The notes under the pieces are model-generated. The model was not told the DNA's origin, ran no database searches, and was given only the letters and a program-made list of their open reading frames with translations. The translations under genes were made by a program, and so were the position numbers. Positions 1-4,434 of a stretch of 9,186 nucleotides of DNA are shown in pieces. Source of the DNA: an uncultured Anaerococcus sp. (lineage in GTDB: Bacteria; Bacillota; Clostridia; Tissierellales; Peptoniphilaceae). The number at the start of each line of letters is the position of its first letter. The first letter of the stretch is position 1. The DNA is taken from positions 1-9,186 of the forward strand of contig NZ_CAMXYR010000055.1 in assembly GCF_947253225.1 (NCBI RefSeq). The letters run 5' to 3'.

Positions 1-32
1 CTCGTGGGCTCGGAGATGTGTATAAGAGACAG
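1..32. other. Residual Nextera/Tn5 library adapter
   Basis: The window opens with the standard Nextera read-2 transposase adapter lacking its first two bases. Positions 14-32 are the 19-base Tn5 mosaic end, AGATGTGTATAAGAGACAG. The adapter is much more GC-rich than the DNA that follows. This is untrimmed sequencing adapter at a contig end, so genomic sequence starts at about position 33 and the apparent neighbour to the left is unknown. Confidence 0.97.
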
Positions 33-33
33 T

Positions 34-156
34 CTAAAGGCTTATGACTATTCCAAGATAAAGGTACAATCTTCAAATGTATCAAATCCTATATGGGATA
101 TCTTATTGCAGAAAGAAAAGCTAGAAAATAAAGCAATCAAAAATTTTATAAGATGA
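34..156 (+). CDS. C-terminal fragment of a small phage-type protein (sigma/ArpU-RinA-like?)
   Basis: An open frame enters from the adapter junction and runs 40 codons to a TGA at 154-156. No start is visible because the sequence is cut by the contig end. The fragment contains DYSKIKVQSSNVSNP followed by a charged helix (residues QKEKLENKAIK). A YD-S-x-x-VQ-S/T-S-N-P segment before a coiled helix resembles small transcriptional regulators of Firmicute phages (ArpU/RinA or DUF1492-like proteins), but this is recalled family resemblance, not a search result. Such proteins normally continue into an HTH segment, which is missing here, so the gene may be prematurely stopped. An intrinsic terminator follows the stop by about 14 bases, so this is the last gene of its unit. 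Function is uncertain. Confidence 0.5.
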   Translation, partial: LKAYDYSKIKVQSSNVSNPIWDILLQKEKLENKAIKNFIR

Positions 157-167
157 TTTATAGAATC

Positions 168-197
168 AAAAAAAGACGTGGCAACACGTCTTTTTAA
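168..197 (+). terminator. Intrinsic terminator after the partial phage-type gene
   Basis: A perfect hairpin: AGACGTG (174-180), loop GCAA (181-184), CACGTCT (185-191). It is extended by A-tract/T-tract pairing from 170 and followed by a T run (191-195). The A-rich left flank means it could also work on the minus strand. Confidence 0.85.
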
Positions 198-250
198 AAT
201 ATGAATAGTTTATAAAAATAAAAACAACCTATCTTTCGACAAGAAAGAAT

Positions 251-300
251 TTAAGATAAACAATTTAATAACAACAACGTTATTATACTATTTATCTTAA
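251..300. repeat. Nested inverted repeat
   Basis: The outer arms TTAAGATAAA (251-260) and TTTATCTTAA (291-300) are perfect 10-base inverted repeats. Inside them TAATAAC (266-272) and GTTATTA (279-285) form a second perfect 7-base stem with a 6-base loop. No T run follows on either side, so it does not look like a terminator. It could be a cruciform-type protein-binding site or a structured RNA. Confidence 0.7.
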
Positions 301-410
301 AAAACAACAAATCTAATAGTGTAAAAATTATCTCCTTATAATCTCCTAGGTTAAGATATATAAAATTAAAAGAATTTAGTATCTATTTAGGTTTTTAATT
401 AGTTATTAAT

Positions 411-460
411 ACAAATATATGCTTATAGAATTAAAAACTCTTAAAACGCAAAATAAGAGC
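411..460 (+). repeat. Diverged direct repeat, copy 1
   Basis: This segment matches 2209-2258 over about 50 bases with a few mismatches and short indels. The shared core includes ATGCTTA, then AAAAAC-CTTAAAACGCAAA and AGAGC. Here the core folds as CTCTTA / TAAGAG (439-444 with 454-459) around the conserved AACGCAAA loop. It sits 28 bases upstream of the ATG of the DUF3102-family pseudogene, so it may be a regulatory leader that was duplicated. Confidence 0.65.
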
Positions 461-487
461 TATAAAAAACGAAACGAGGGTAAAGCT

Positions 488-863
488 ATGAATGAATTAT
501 CAAACCTTAATCAGTTAGTGGAAGAGATAAAGGCTTATATGAGATTGGAAAAAGGCTTAATATACTTTGGAACATGGTAAGCGGATGAATTGGGTTAATG
601 ACAACCTAGGATATTCATATCATCAAGCTAATAGGCTTATAACGATATATGAAAAATATTCAAATTTTGCAACGTTGCCAAGTTTAAGTTTTAGTAAGTT
701 GTTGGCACTAACTGGAATTGAAGACGAAGAAGCCCGTAAGACCTTTATCGAAAACAACGACGTAGAAAATAAATCAGTTAGAGAGCTAACTCAAACAATC
801 AAAGACTATAAAGACAACATAAAGGCTAAAAAACAGATCGCCCCTAAACTTTATTTTATTTGA
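488..863 (+). pseudogene. Broken DUF3102-family phage/mobile-element gene
   Basis: An ATG at 488, preceded by GAGGG (476-480), opens a frame beginning MNELSNLNQLVEEIKAY that stops at 578-580. The rest of the protein continues in a different frame from about 567 to the TGA at 861-863, with NLGYSYHQANRLITIYEKY, a leucine-rich KLLALTGI stretch and VRELTQTIKDYKD. Together these match the order of DUF3102 proteins: a 'LNxITEEIK' N-terminus, then 'EHGxWxxWLxxNLxYSxxxANxxMxIYxEY', then 'ALxxLGIxxEExxxFxExNDVxxMSVREL'. Residues expected between 'IKAY' and 'LEHGK' are missing, so a deletion or frameshift near 540-570 has destroyed the frame. The tail is also short for the family and ends inside a terminator hairpin. 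DUF3102 proteins occur in phages and integrative elements and their function is not established. The alternative that 567-863 is translated alone from TTG is unlikely because no ribosome site precedes it. Confidence 0.7.
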
Positions 864-886
864 GTTTTAAGGGGGTATTTTTTATA
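841..886 (+). terminator. Intrinsic terminator overlapping the DUF3102-family gene end
   Basis: CCCCTAAACT (841-850) pairs with AGTTT..AGGGG (863-874) with a two-base bulge, followed by GTATTTTTTA. The stop codon of the pseudogene (861-863) lies at the end of the loop, so the 3' end of the frame and the terminator overlap. Confidence 0.7.
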
Positions 887-899
887 AAGTTTTTTCCTA

Positions 900-945
900 A
901 ATCTCATACCAAAAAAAAGCGTAAGTTTTTGGAGATTATTTTTTT
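900..945 (+). terminator. Second terminator-like hairpin
   Basis: AATCT + CCAAAAA (900-904, 909-915) pairs with TTTTTGG + AGATT (926-932, 933-937), with a four-base bulge on the left side, followed by a run of seven T (939-945). It lies some 15 bases after the previous terminator, so it may be a back-up terminator. Confidence 0.55.
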
Positions 946-1212
946 AAATATGCTTAGGATTGCTAAGGTTTAGTACAAATCAAAATAAGAGTTTTATATC
1001 AAATCTAAAACCTTATTAAAGACTAGTTTATATTGAGTGATAACGAGCAAAAAGACACCGAAAAACAAGTGAAGATATACAAGAAAACCCCTTAAATTAG
1101 TGCTTATAGGCTATAAAAATAAAGTAATCCTGTTTAATAAAAAACTGTTGAAATTGTTGAAGTTGCTAAGATTTTCAAACACTTTAAGCCTAGCGTAAAT
1201 ATATAATAATAC
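946..1212. other. Intergenic stretch with hairpins, no gene seen
   Basis: No reading frame here has a ribosome site and family-like sequence. It contains CTTAG/CTAAG around a 5-base loop (about 954-968) and a long hairpin at 984-1017. A short open stretch ending about 1097 (EKQVKIYKKTP before a stop) has no recognisable start and may be a gene relic. Confidence 0.45.
984..1017. repeat. 12-bp inverted repeat with one bulge
   Basis: AATAAG (984-989) and GTTTTA (991-996), separated by a single bulged A, pair with TAAAAC (1006-1011) and CTTATT (1012-1017) around a 9-base loop. There is no T run on the plus side. On the minus strand it is followed by TTTTGATTTG, a weak terminator tail. Confidence 0.6.
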
Positions 1213-1240
1213 TTTACAAATAATATAATTATAATATAAT
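1213..1240 (+). promoter_or_regulatory. Promoter of the toxin-antitoxin pair
   Basis: A -35-like TTTACA (1213-1218) and a perfect TATAAT (1235-1240) are separated by 16 bases. Transcription would begin near 1247, giving a very short leader that starts at the AAGAGGTGG ribosome site (1247-1255). RelB-type antitoxins usually repress their own promoter, so an operator probably overlaps this AT-rich run, but I cannot delimit it. Confidence 0.6.
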
Positions 1241-1260
1241 AAGACTAAGAGGTGGTATAT

Positions 1261-1521
1261 ATGGCACAAATTAACATAAGAGTAGATGACGAAATAAAAA
1301 AACAAGCTGAAATAGTATGTAATGATATAGGCATTTCCCTATCATCTGCCATAAACATTTATTTAAAAAAATTAGGTCGTGAATATAAAATACCTTTTGA
1401 ATTGTCGGCAGACCCTTTTTATAGCGAAAAGAATATGAAATATCTTGAACAGAAGTTCGAGGAATACAAAAGTGGGAAAATAGAACTAGTTGAAAACGGA
1501 CTAATTGAAAATGAAGATTAA
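1261..1521 (+). CDS. RelB/DinJ-family antitoxin
   Basis: An 86-residue protein starting at ATG 1261, chosen because AAGAGGTGG (1247-1255) lies at the right distance and the family begins with this strand. The N-terminus AQINIRVDDEIKKQAE is the DNA-binding beta strand and first helix of the ribbon-helix-helix fold of RelB/DinJ antitoxins. LGISLSSAINIYLKK-like residues (about 23-38) form the second helix, followed by the typical IPFEL segment (44-48) and a charged C-terminal tail (about 55-86), which in this family wraps and neutralises the toxin. It overlaps the toxin gene by 11 bases, so the two are translationally coupled. The likely role is to bind the toxin and repress the shared promoter. 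I am confident of the family. The unusual point is the toxin partner: YoeB toxins are best known with YefM/Phd-type antitoxins. Confidence 0.9.
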   Translation: MAQINIRVDDEIKKQAEIVCNDIGISLSSAINIYLKKLGREYKIPFELSADPFYSEKNMKYLEQKFEEYKSGKIELVENGLIENED

Positions 1522-1777
1522 TACTATTAAATGGGACTTTGACGCGTGGGAAGAATACCTATATTGGTATAAAACAGATAAAGCGAACTTTAAGAAGATA
1601 AATAAACTAATTAAAGAAATGAAAAGAACCCCATTTGAGGGATTGGGAAAACCCGAACCTTTAAAAAATAATTTGTCAGGCTTATGGAGTAGGAGAATAG
1701 ACAAGGAACATAGAATCGTATATCTTGTTGAAAATGACTGTTTAGTAATATTCCAATGTAAGGGACACTATAACTAA
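1511..1777 (+). CDS. yoeB: YoeB/Txe-family mRNA interferase toxin
   Basis: An 88-residue protein of a size close to E. coli YoeB (84). It carries the family's hallmark core: YLYWYKTDK (17-24), IKEMKRTPFEGLGKPEPLK (34-52), LSGLWSRRI (55-63), EHRIVY (66-71) and a C-terminal HY. The residues corresponding to the E. coli YoeB catalytic set (E46, R65, H83, Y84) are present as E49, R68, H86 and Y87, so the enzyme looks active. YoeB cleaves ribosome-associated mRNA at the A site and slows translation. The start is ATG 1511 inside the antitoxin frame. A TTG two codons upstream is also in frame but less likely. The gene is co-transcribed with the antitoxin and ends before a strong terminator. In this context it probably stabilises a mobile element or is a remnant of one. 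Confidence 0.93.
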   Translation: MKINTIKWDFDAWEEYLYWYKTDKANFKKINKLIKEMKRTPFEGLGKPEPLKNNLSGLWSRRIDKEHRIVYLVENDCLVIFQCKGHYN

Positions 1778-1786
1778 ATAATATAA

Positions 1787-1827
1787 TTAATCGTGAGTTA
1801 ATCGAAAGATTGCCCACGATTTTTTTA
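1787..1827 (+). terminator. Terminator of the toxin-antitoxin operon
   Basis: AATCGTG (1789-1795) pairs with CACGATT (1815-1821). An inner stem AATC-GAAA-GATT (1800-1811) closes with a GNRA-type loop, and a run of T follows (1821-1826). Confidence 0.88.
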
Positions 1828-1956
1828 TTAATAAAAATATAGCTGACCGAACGAATCGTTCGCCCCTTAGAGTAATAAGAGCGATAGCGTCCACTCAATG
1901 GGCGGTGTAAGCAGTACTGACGTCATCTGACTAGTTGTTTTTATCACTTAGCTAAA

Positions 1957-2015
1957 GTACCGAAATGGTACACGAGGTATAAGGTATATTATTGCCTTGT
2001 GTCGGTACTACCGAC
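1957..2015. repeat. Overlapping inverted repeats with GGTAC/GGTAT motifs
   Basis: GTACCGA (1957-1963) is the inverse complement of TCGGTAC (2002-2008), and CAC/GTG and AAGG/CCTT segments between them can extend the pairing with bulges. Locally each arm can instead form its own hairpin: GTACC-GAAAT-GGTAC (1957-1971) and GTCGGT-ACT-ACCGAC (2001-2015). The motif GGTAC/GGTAT occurs at 1967, 1976, 1983, 2004 and 2016. Confidence 0.6.
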
Positions 2016-2065
2016 GGTATCGAATTAATAACCCTAACTTGAACTTAGGGCGTAAGACTTAACTT

Positions 2066-2133
2066 AAAATTATGGGGTCGATAGTACCTACCCCCTTAAT
2101 AATTTTGTTACCTCATTACTACTGACCCCATAA
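2066..2133. repeat. Two mutually exclusive stems
   Basis: TTATGGGGTC (2070-2079) is a perfect 10-base inverse complement of GACCCCATAA (2124-2133). The same left arm, as AAAATTATGGGG (2066-2077), can instead pair with CCCC (2092-2095) and ATAATTTT (2099-2106). The 3' arm is preceded by TTACTACT, giving TACTACTGACCCC. Confidence 0.65.
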
Positions 2134-2208
2134 CACTAAAACTCTATCTTAATACTTGCTTGATTGTTGATTTCCTTAATCTCCTAGCGTGATACACAAT
2201 ATAAGGCA

Positions 2209-2258
2209 TACTAAACTATGCTTAAAAAAATAAAAACGCTTAAAACGCAAATTAGAGC
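2209..2258 (+). repeat. Diverged direct repeat, copy 2
   Basis: This matches 411-460 (see that entry). In this copy the stem bases differ on both sides (CGCT-TAA with TTA-g-AGCG) while the AACGCAAA loop is kept, so the hairpin is conserved although its arms changed. No intact gene follows it. An upstream AATCTCCTAG (2178-2187) also matches the one at 340-349. Confidence 0.65.
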
Positions 2259-2530
2259 GTGCCACAATCTATACATTAATTAACAATAGCTTAAATAGTG
2301 AATAATATACACATAATGACAATGGCTTAATATCAACGATATAAAAAATATAGCTTTTAAATTATTGCACAAAATCTATATTTTGCGACATAATGTTAAG
2401 TAAATGATGTTGTGTTATACATTTATACATACACTTTGAATAGTGAAAACTTAAATCTAAGAAAACTATAAGATTAAATTAAAGACAAGCCCTATATGAC
2501 GATTAGAGCGATTTTGGTATGGCAAGATAG

Positions 2531-2614
2531 GCAACAGTATACCTAAAGCGTCTTAATAGATTGTATGAGAAATTAAGCGATAATAAATTATATCCTAGGA
2601 GATTGAGCAGATGA
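2531..2614 (+). pseudogene. Possible HTH relic of a phage-type regulator
   Basis: A short open stretch reads ATVYLKRLNRLYEKLSD and then ends at TGA 2612-2614. 'S-x-x-TVY-x-x-x-x-R-x-x-EKL' is how the last helix of many phage sigma-like/ArpU-type proteins looks. Just upstream, in another frame, WQDRQ could be the preceding 'WxxIA' helix. There is no start or ribosome site. It may be the missing C-terminal half of a protein like the one at 34-156. This is a weak call, based on pattern only. Confidence 0.25.
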
Positions 2615-2635
2615 AAAATTCATCTCCTATTTTTG
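2596..2635 (+). terminator. Terminator-like hairpin that buries a ribosome site and ATG
   Basis: TAGGAGAT (2596-2603) is perfectly complementary to ATCTCCTA (2622-2629), followed by TTTTTG. A nested stem GATGAA/TTCATC (2610-2615, 2619-2624) competes with the end of the outer one. The left arm is a good ribosome site and the ATG at 2611 lies inside the hairpin, so it could be a terminator or a translation switch. Confidence 0.5.
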
Positions 2636-2726
2636 TATCTGAATTGGTGGACTTATGAAGTCAATAGAAAATATATTTAGTAATGCTTATGTAATTCTAA
2701 ATTTATACCTAAGTACTAAAATGTAG
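2611..2726 (+). other. Two tiny overlapping reading frames (15 and 23 codons)
   Basis: ATG 2611, with GGAGA 9 bases upstream, opens MKNSSPIFVSELVDL and stops at 2656-2658. A second ATG at 2655 overlaps that stop by four bases (ATGA) and opens MKSIENIFSNAYVILNLYLS, ending at 2724-2726. The upstream relic also ends in an ATGA overlap at 2611-2614. Either these are remnants of tightly packed phage genes, or one protein broken by a single-base change, since the two peptides read as one sequence if joined. I recognise no family. Confidence 0.25.
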
Positions 2727-2759
2727 TACTTTTTATATTCTTAGTACCTTTTTAGTACC
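2712..2759. repeat. Cluster of four AGTAC motifs beside ssrA
   Basis: AGTAC occurs at 2712-2716, 2725-2729, 2743-2747 and 2754-2758. The last two are within TTAGTACC, 11 bases apart (about one helical turn). The cluster lies next to the 3' end of the tmRNA gene, where integrase arm sites of an inserted element could be. That role is inference. Confidence 0.5.
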
Positions 2760-2761
2760 CT

Positions 2762-2792
2762 AAAAAAACAAAACCTTGAAAAATCAAGGTTT
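2762..2792 (-). terminator. Intrinsic terminator of ssrA
   Basis: On the minus strand AAACCTTGA (2792-2784) pairs with TCAAGGTTT (2779-2771) around a 4-base loop, a 9-bp perfect stem followed by TGTTTTTTT. It begins about 11 bases after the tmRNA CCA end. Confidence 0.9.
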
Positions 2793-2802
2793 ATAAGCTA
2801 CT

Positions 2803-3157
2803 TGGTGGAGATGAAGGGAGTCGAACCCTTGTCCGTGGATAATTTTTCAATAGCATCTACAAGTTTAGTTAGATTTATGGATTCACATAAAAAATTAAAA
2901 TCTTACGAAAAATTCTTATGTTAGCTTCATTTTACTAATTGTATGGCAAAGCTTAGATACAATAGGTGTCGCCTGATTATGAAACGAATACAAGATTTGC
3001 GACGAATCTAGCATTCATTGCATGCCTTAGATTAGGCAGCTAGTGCGAAGTTTGCTTCGCTATTGTTGTTTGCGTTTATATTTAATTGCTAGTTTACGTT
3101 TTTGCATACGACCTGCAGCTAAAGATTCCTCAACCACGTCGAAACCAAGTCATCCCC
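2803..3157 (-). ncRNA. ssrA: Transfer-messenger RNA (tmRNA)
   Basis: A one-piece tmRNA of about 355 nt on the minus strand. The 5' end is GGGGATGACTTGGTTTCGAC (from 3157 downwards), the highly conserved tmRNA start. The 3' end carries a tRNA-like T arm with GGTTCGACTCC, then CATCTCCACCA, with CCA encoded at 2805-2803. The 5' GGGGATG pairs with the 3' CATCTCC (one G-U) as the 7-bp acceptor stem. The internal tag frame is at 3073-3032. tmRNA, with SmpB, enters ribosomes stalled on broken mRNA, is charged with alanine, and adds a degradation tag. It is transcribed divergently from glgC. Its 3' end is a common integration site, which matters given the accessory DNA on its downstream side. Confidence 0.98.
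3032..3073 (-). other. tmRNA proteolysis-tag reading frame (ANNNSEANFALAA)
   Basis: Reading the minus strand from GCA at 3073, the frame gives A-N-N-N-S-E-A-N-F-A-L-A-A followed by TAA (3034-3032). A leading Ala resume codon and an ALAA end recognised by ClpXP-type proteases are hallmarks of tmRNA tags. This fixes the frame with confidence. The exact resume codon is assigned by analogy with the E. coli tag. Confidence 0.9.
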
Positions 3158-3166
3158 GCTTGTAAG

Positions 3167-3194
3167 ACTATACTATTATTAATTTGCTTGTCAA
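3167..3194 (-). promoter_or_regulatory. Promoter of ssrA
   Basis: On the minus strand a perfect TTGACA -35 (3194-3189) and TATAGT -10 (3172-3167) are 16 bases apart. Transcription would start near 3160, a few bases before the mature 5' end at 3157, which fits 5' trimming by RNase P. Confidence 0.85.
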
Positions 3195-3233
3195 AAGTAT
3201 AAATATTAGTTAAAATATAATTAAGAAAAGGTT

Positions 3234-3262
3234 TTTATATTTATTAAATATTTGGGTATAAA
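3234..3262 (+). promoter_or_regulatory. Tentative promoter of the glycogen operon
   Basis: TTTATA (3234-3239, 4 of 6 bases of a -35) and TATAAA (3257-3262) are 17 bases apart, giving a leader of about 30 bases to the glgC start. The region is so AT-rich that other choices exist. There is no obvious riboswitch, terminator or catabolite-repression box before glgC. Confidence 0.35.
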
Positions 3263-3299
3263 TATATAAGATGATAAATTTCTTATCTAAGGAGGAATT

Positions 3300-4433
3300 A
3301 TGAGAAATTCTAATAAAATAGCAGCTATGTTATTAGCTGGTGGACAGGGCTCAAGGCTTAAAGCTCTTACAAGAGATATGGCAAAACCAGTTGTTCCTTT
3401 TGGTGGAAAGTATAAAATTATTGATTTTGCTTTAAGTAATTCAACAAATTCTGACATCAAAGATATTGGTGTTTTAACTCAATATAAACCACAATTGTTA
3501 AATCAGCACTTGGGGATCGGAGCTCCATGGGATTATGATAGGAATTTTGGAGGGCTAAGAATTTTAACTCCATATTATACAGAGGATGGTGGTAGATGGT
3601 TTGAGGGAACAGCTTCCGCTATCTATGAAAATATCAATTATTTAGATGATGTAAATCCAGAATATGTATTGATTTTATCTGGAGATCATATTTATAAGAT
3701 GGATTATAGAAAGCTTCTCGATGTTCATAAGAAAAAAGGTGCTGATGCGACTATAGCTGTAATGGAAGTAGATTGGGATGAGGCATCAAGATTTGGTATT
3801 ATGAATGCTGATGAAGATGGAAGGATTGTAGAGTTTGAGGAAAAACCAGCAAAACCAAAATCTAACCTTGCTTCTATGGGAATTTACATCTTCAATTGGC
3901 AAGTTCTTAGAAGAGAATTGATTGAGGATAGCAAGAACAAAGATTCTTCAAATGATTTCGGTAAAGATATTATTCCAAAAATGCTTAATGAAGGATTGAA
4001 TCTTTATGTATATAAGTTTGATGGTTATTGGAAAGATGTTGGAACTGTTAGGAGTTACTGGCAAGCAAACCTCGATTTGATAGATCCTGAAAATGAGTTG
4101 GATATTTATGATGAAAATTGGAAAATATATACAGCCTCTCTTAATTTACCTCCTCATAGAATAGGAAAAACTGGCGAGTTAAGTGATTCATTAGTGAATG
4201 AAGCTTGTGTGATTGATGGGAAAGTTTCGAATTCCGTTCTTTTCTCTAGTGTAGAAGTTGAGGAAGGTGCAGAAGTTCATAACTCAGTTTTACTAAATGG
4301 GGTTAAGGTTAGGAGTGGAGTAAAGCTTTACAATTGTGTGGTGGCTTCTGATATGGAAGTTACTGAAAGTATTGGAAAAGAAGATGATAGCCATGTTTAT
4401 CTAGTTAGCAATGAAGGGGTTGAGGAGGAATAG
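3300..4433 (+). CDS. glgC: Glucose-1-phosphate adenylyltransferase, catalytic subunit
   Basis: A 377-residue ADP-glucose pyrophosphorylase, which makes ADP-glucose and pyrophosphate from ATP and glucose-1-phosphate, the committed step of bacterial glycogen synthesis. The start is ATG 3300 behind AAGGAGG (3289-3295). The N-terminal nucleotidyltransferase domain has the nucleotide loop LLAGGQGSRL (11-20), KPVVPFGGKYKIIDFALSN (29-47), the catalytic Asp in SGDHIYKMDY (D129), the glucose-1-phosphate Lys in FEEKP (K182), and YWKDVGT (243-249). The C-terminal part (about 300-350) shows hexapeptide repeats such as GKVSNSVLFSSVEVEEGAEV, the left-handed beta-helix. It is somewhat shorter than E. coli GlgC (431). 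The stop at 4431-4433 is one base before the glgD start, and the glgD ribosome site is inside its last codons, so the two are coupled. All catalytic motifs are intact. Confidence 0.97.
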   Translation: MRNSNKIAAMLLAGGQGSRLKALTRDMAKPVVPFGGKYKIIDFALSNSTNSDIKDIGVLTQYKPQLLNQHLGIGAPWDYDRNFGGLRILTPYYTEDGGRWFEGTASAIYENINYLDDVNPEYVLILSGDHIYKMDYRKLLDVHKKKGADATIAVMEVDWDEASRFGIMNADEDGRIVEFEEKPAKPKSNLASMGIYIFNWQVLRRELIEDSKNKDSSNDFGKDIIPKMLNEGLNLYVYKFDGYWKDVGTVRSYWQANLDLIDPENELDIYDENWKIYTASLNLPPHRIGKTGELSDSLVNEACVIDGKVSNSVLFSSVEVEEGAEVHNSVLLNGVKVRSGVKLYNCVVASDMEVTESIGKEDDSHVYLVSNEGVEEE

Positions 4434-4434
4434 A

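Larger units (their letters stand above)
196..487. other. AT-rich intergenic region with nested inverted repeats
   Basis: I see no convincing gene here. It contains a two-level inverted repeat (251-300), a short tandem ATCTCCT motif (330-336 and 341-347) running into AATCTCCTAGG (340-350), and the first copy of a diverged repeat (411-460) directly upstream of the DUF3102-family pseudogene. I could not identify a convincing promoter. Confidence 0.5.
1828..2530. other. Gene-free, hairpin-rich region
   Basis: No reading frame in either strand looks coding. The first half (1845-2135) is visibly less AT-rich than its surroundings and full of palindromes: CGAACGA-A-TCGTTCG (1848-1862), CAGTACTG (1912-1919) overlapping TGACGTCA (1918-1925), GTACC/GGTAC (1957-1971), GTCGGT/ACCGAC (2001-2015), CCCTAA/TTAGGG (around 2032-2050) and two competing stems at 2066-2133. 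The second half is AT-rich, with the second copy of the 50-base repeat and a short direct repeat ACAATrGCTTAA (2283-2294, 2319-2330). It could be an origin of replication or transfer, or a structured RNA, of a mobile element. None of these can be proved from the sequence alone. Confidence 0.55.

Noticed and set aside
1111..1305. Minus-strand frame of 64 codons over the toxin-antitoxin promoter
   Set aside because: Low-complexity F/Y/L/I-rich translation of AT-rich DNA, with no ribosome site. It covers a clear promoter and the antitoxin start.
1611..1898. Minus-strand frame of 95 codons (and 1501-1704 minus) opposite the toxin gene
   Set aside because: Antisense shadow of the well-supported YoeB gene. 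It runs through the terminator and has no family resemblance.
1828..2530. CRISPR array
   Set aside because: The repeats here are inverted or irregular in spacing, and no regular direct-repeat/spacer pattern is present anywhere in the window.
2803..2880. tRNA gene suggested by the T arm and CCA end
   Set aside because: The T arm belongs to tmRNA: the acceptor partner is GGGGATG at 3157, 355 bases away, and a tag frame lies between.
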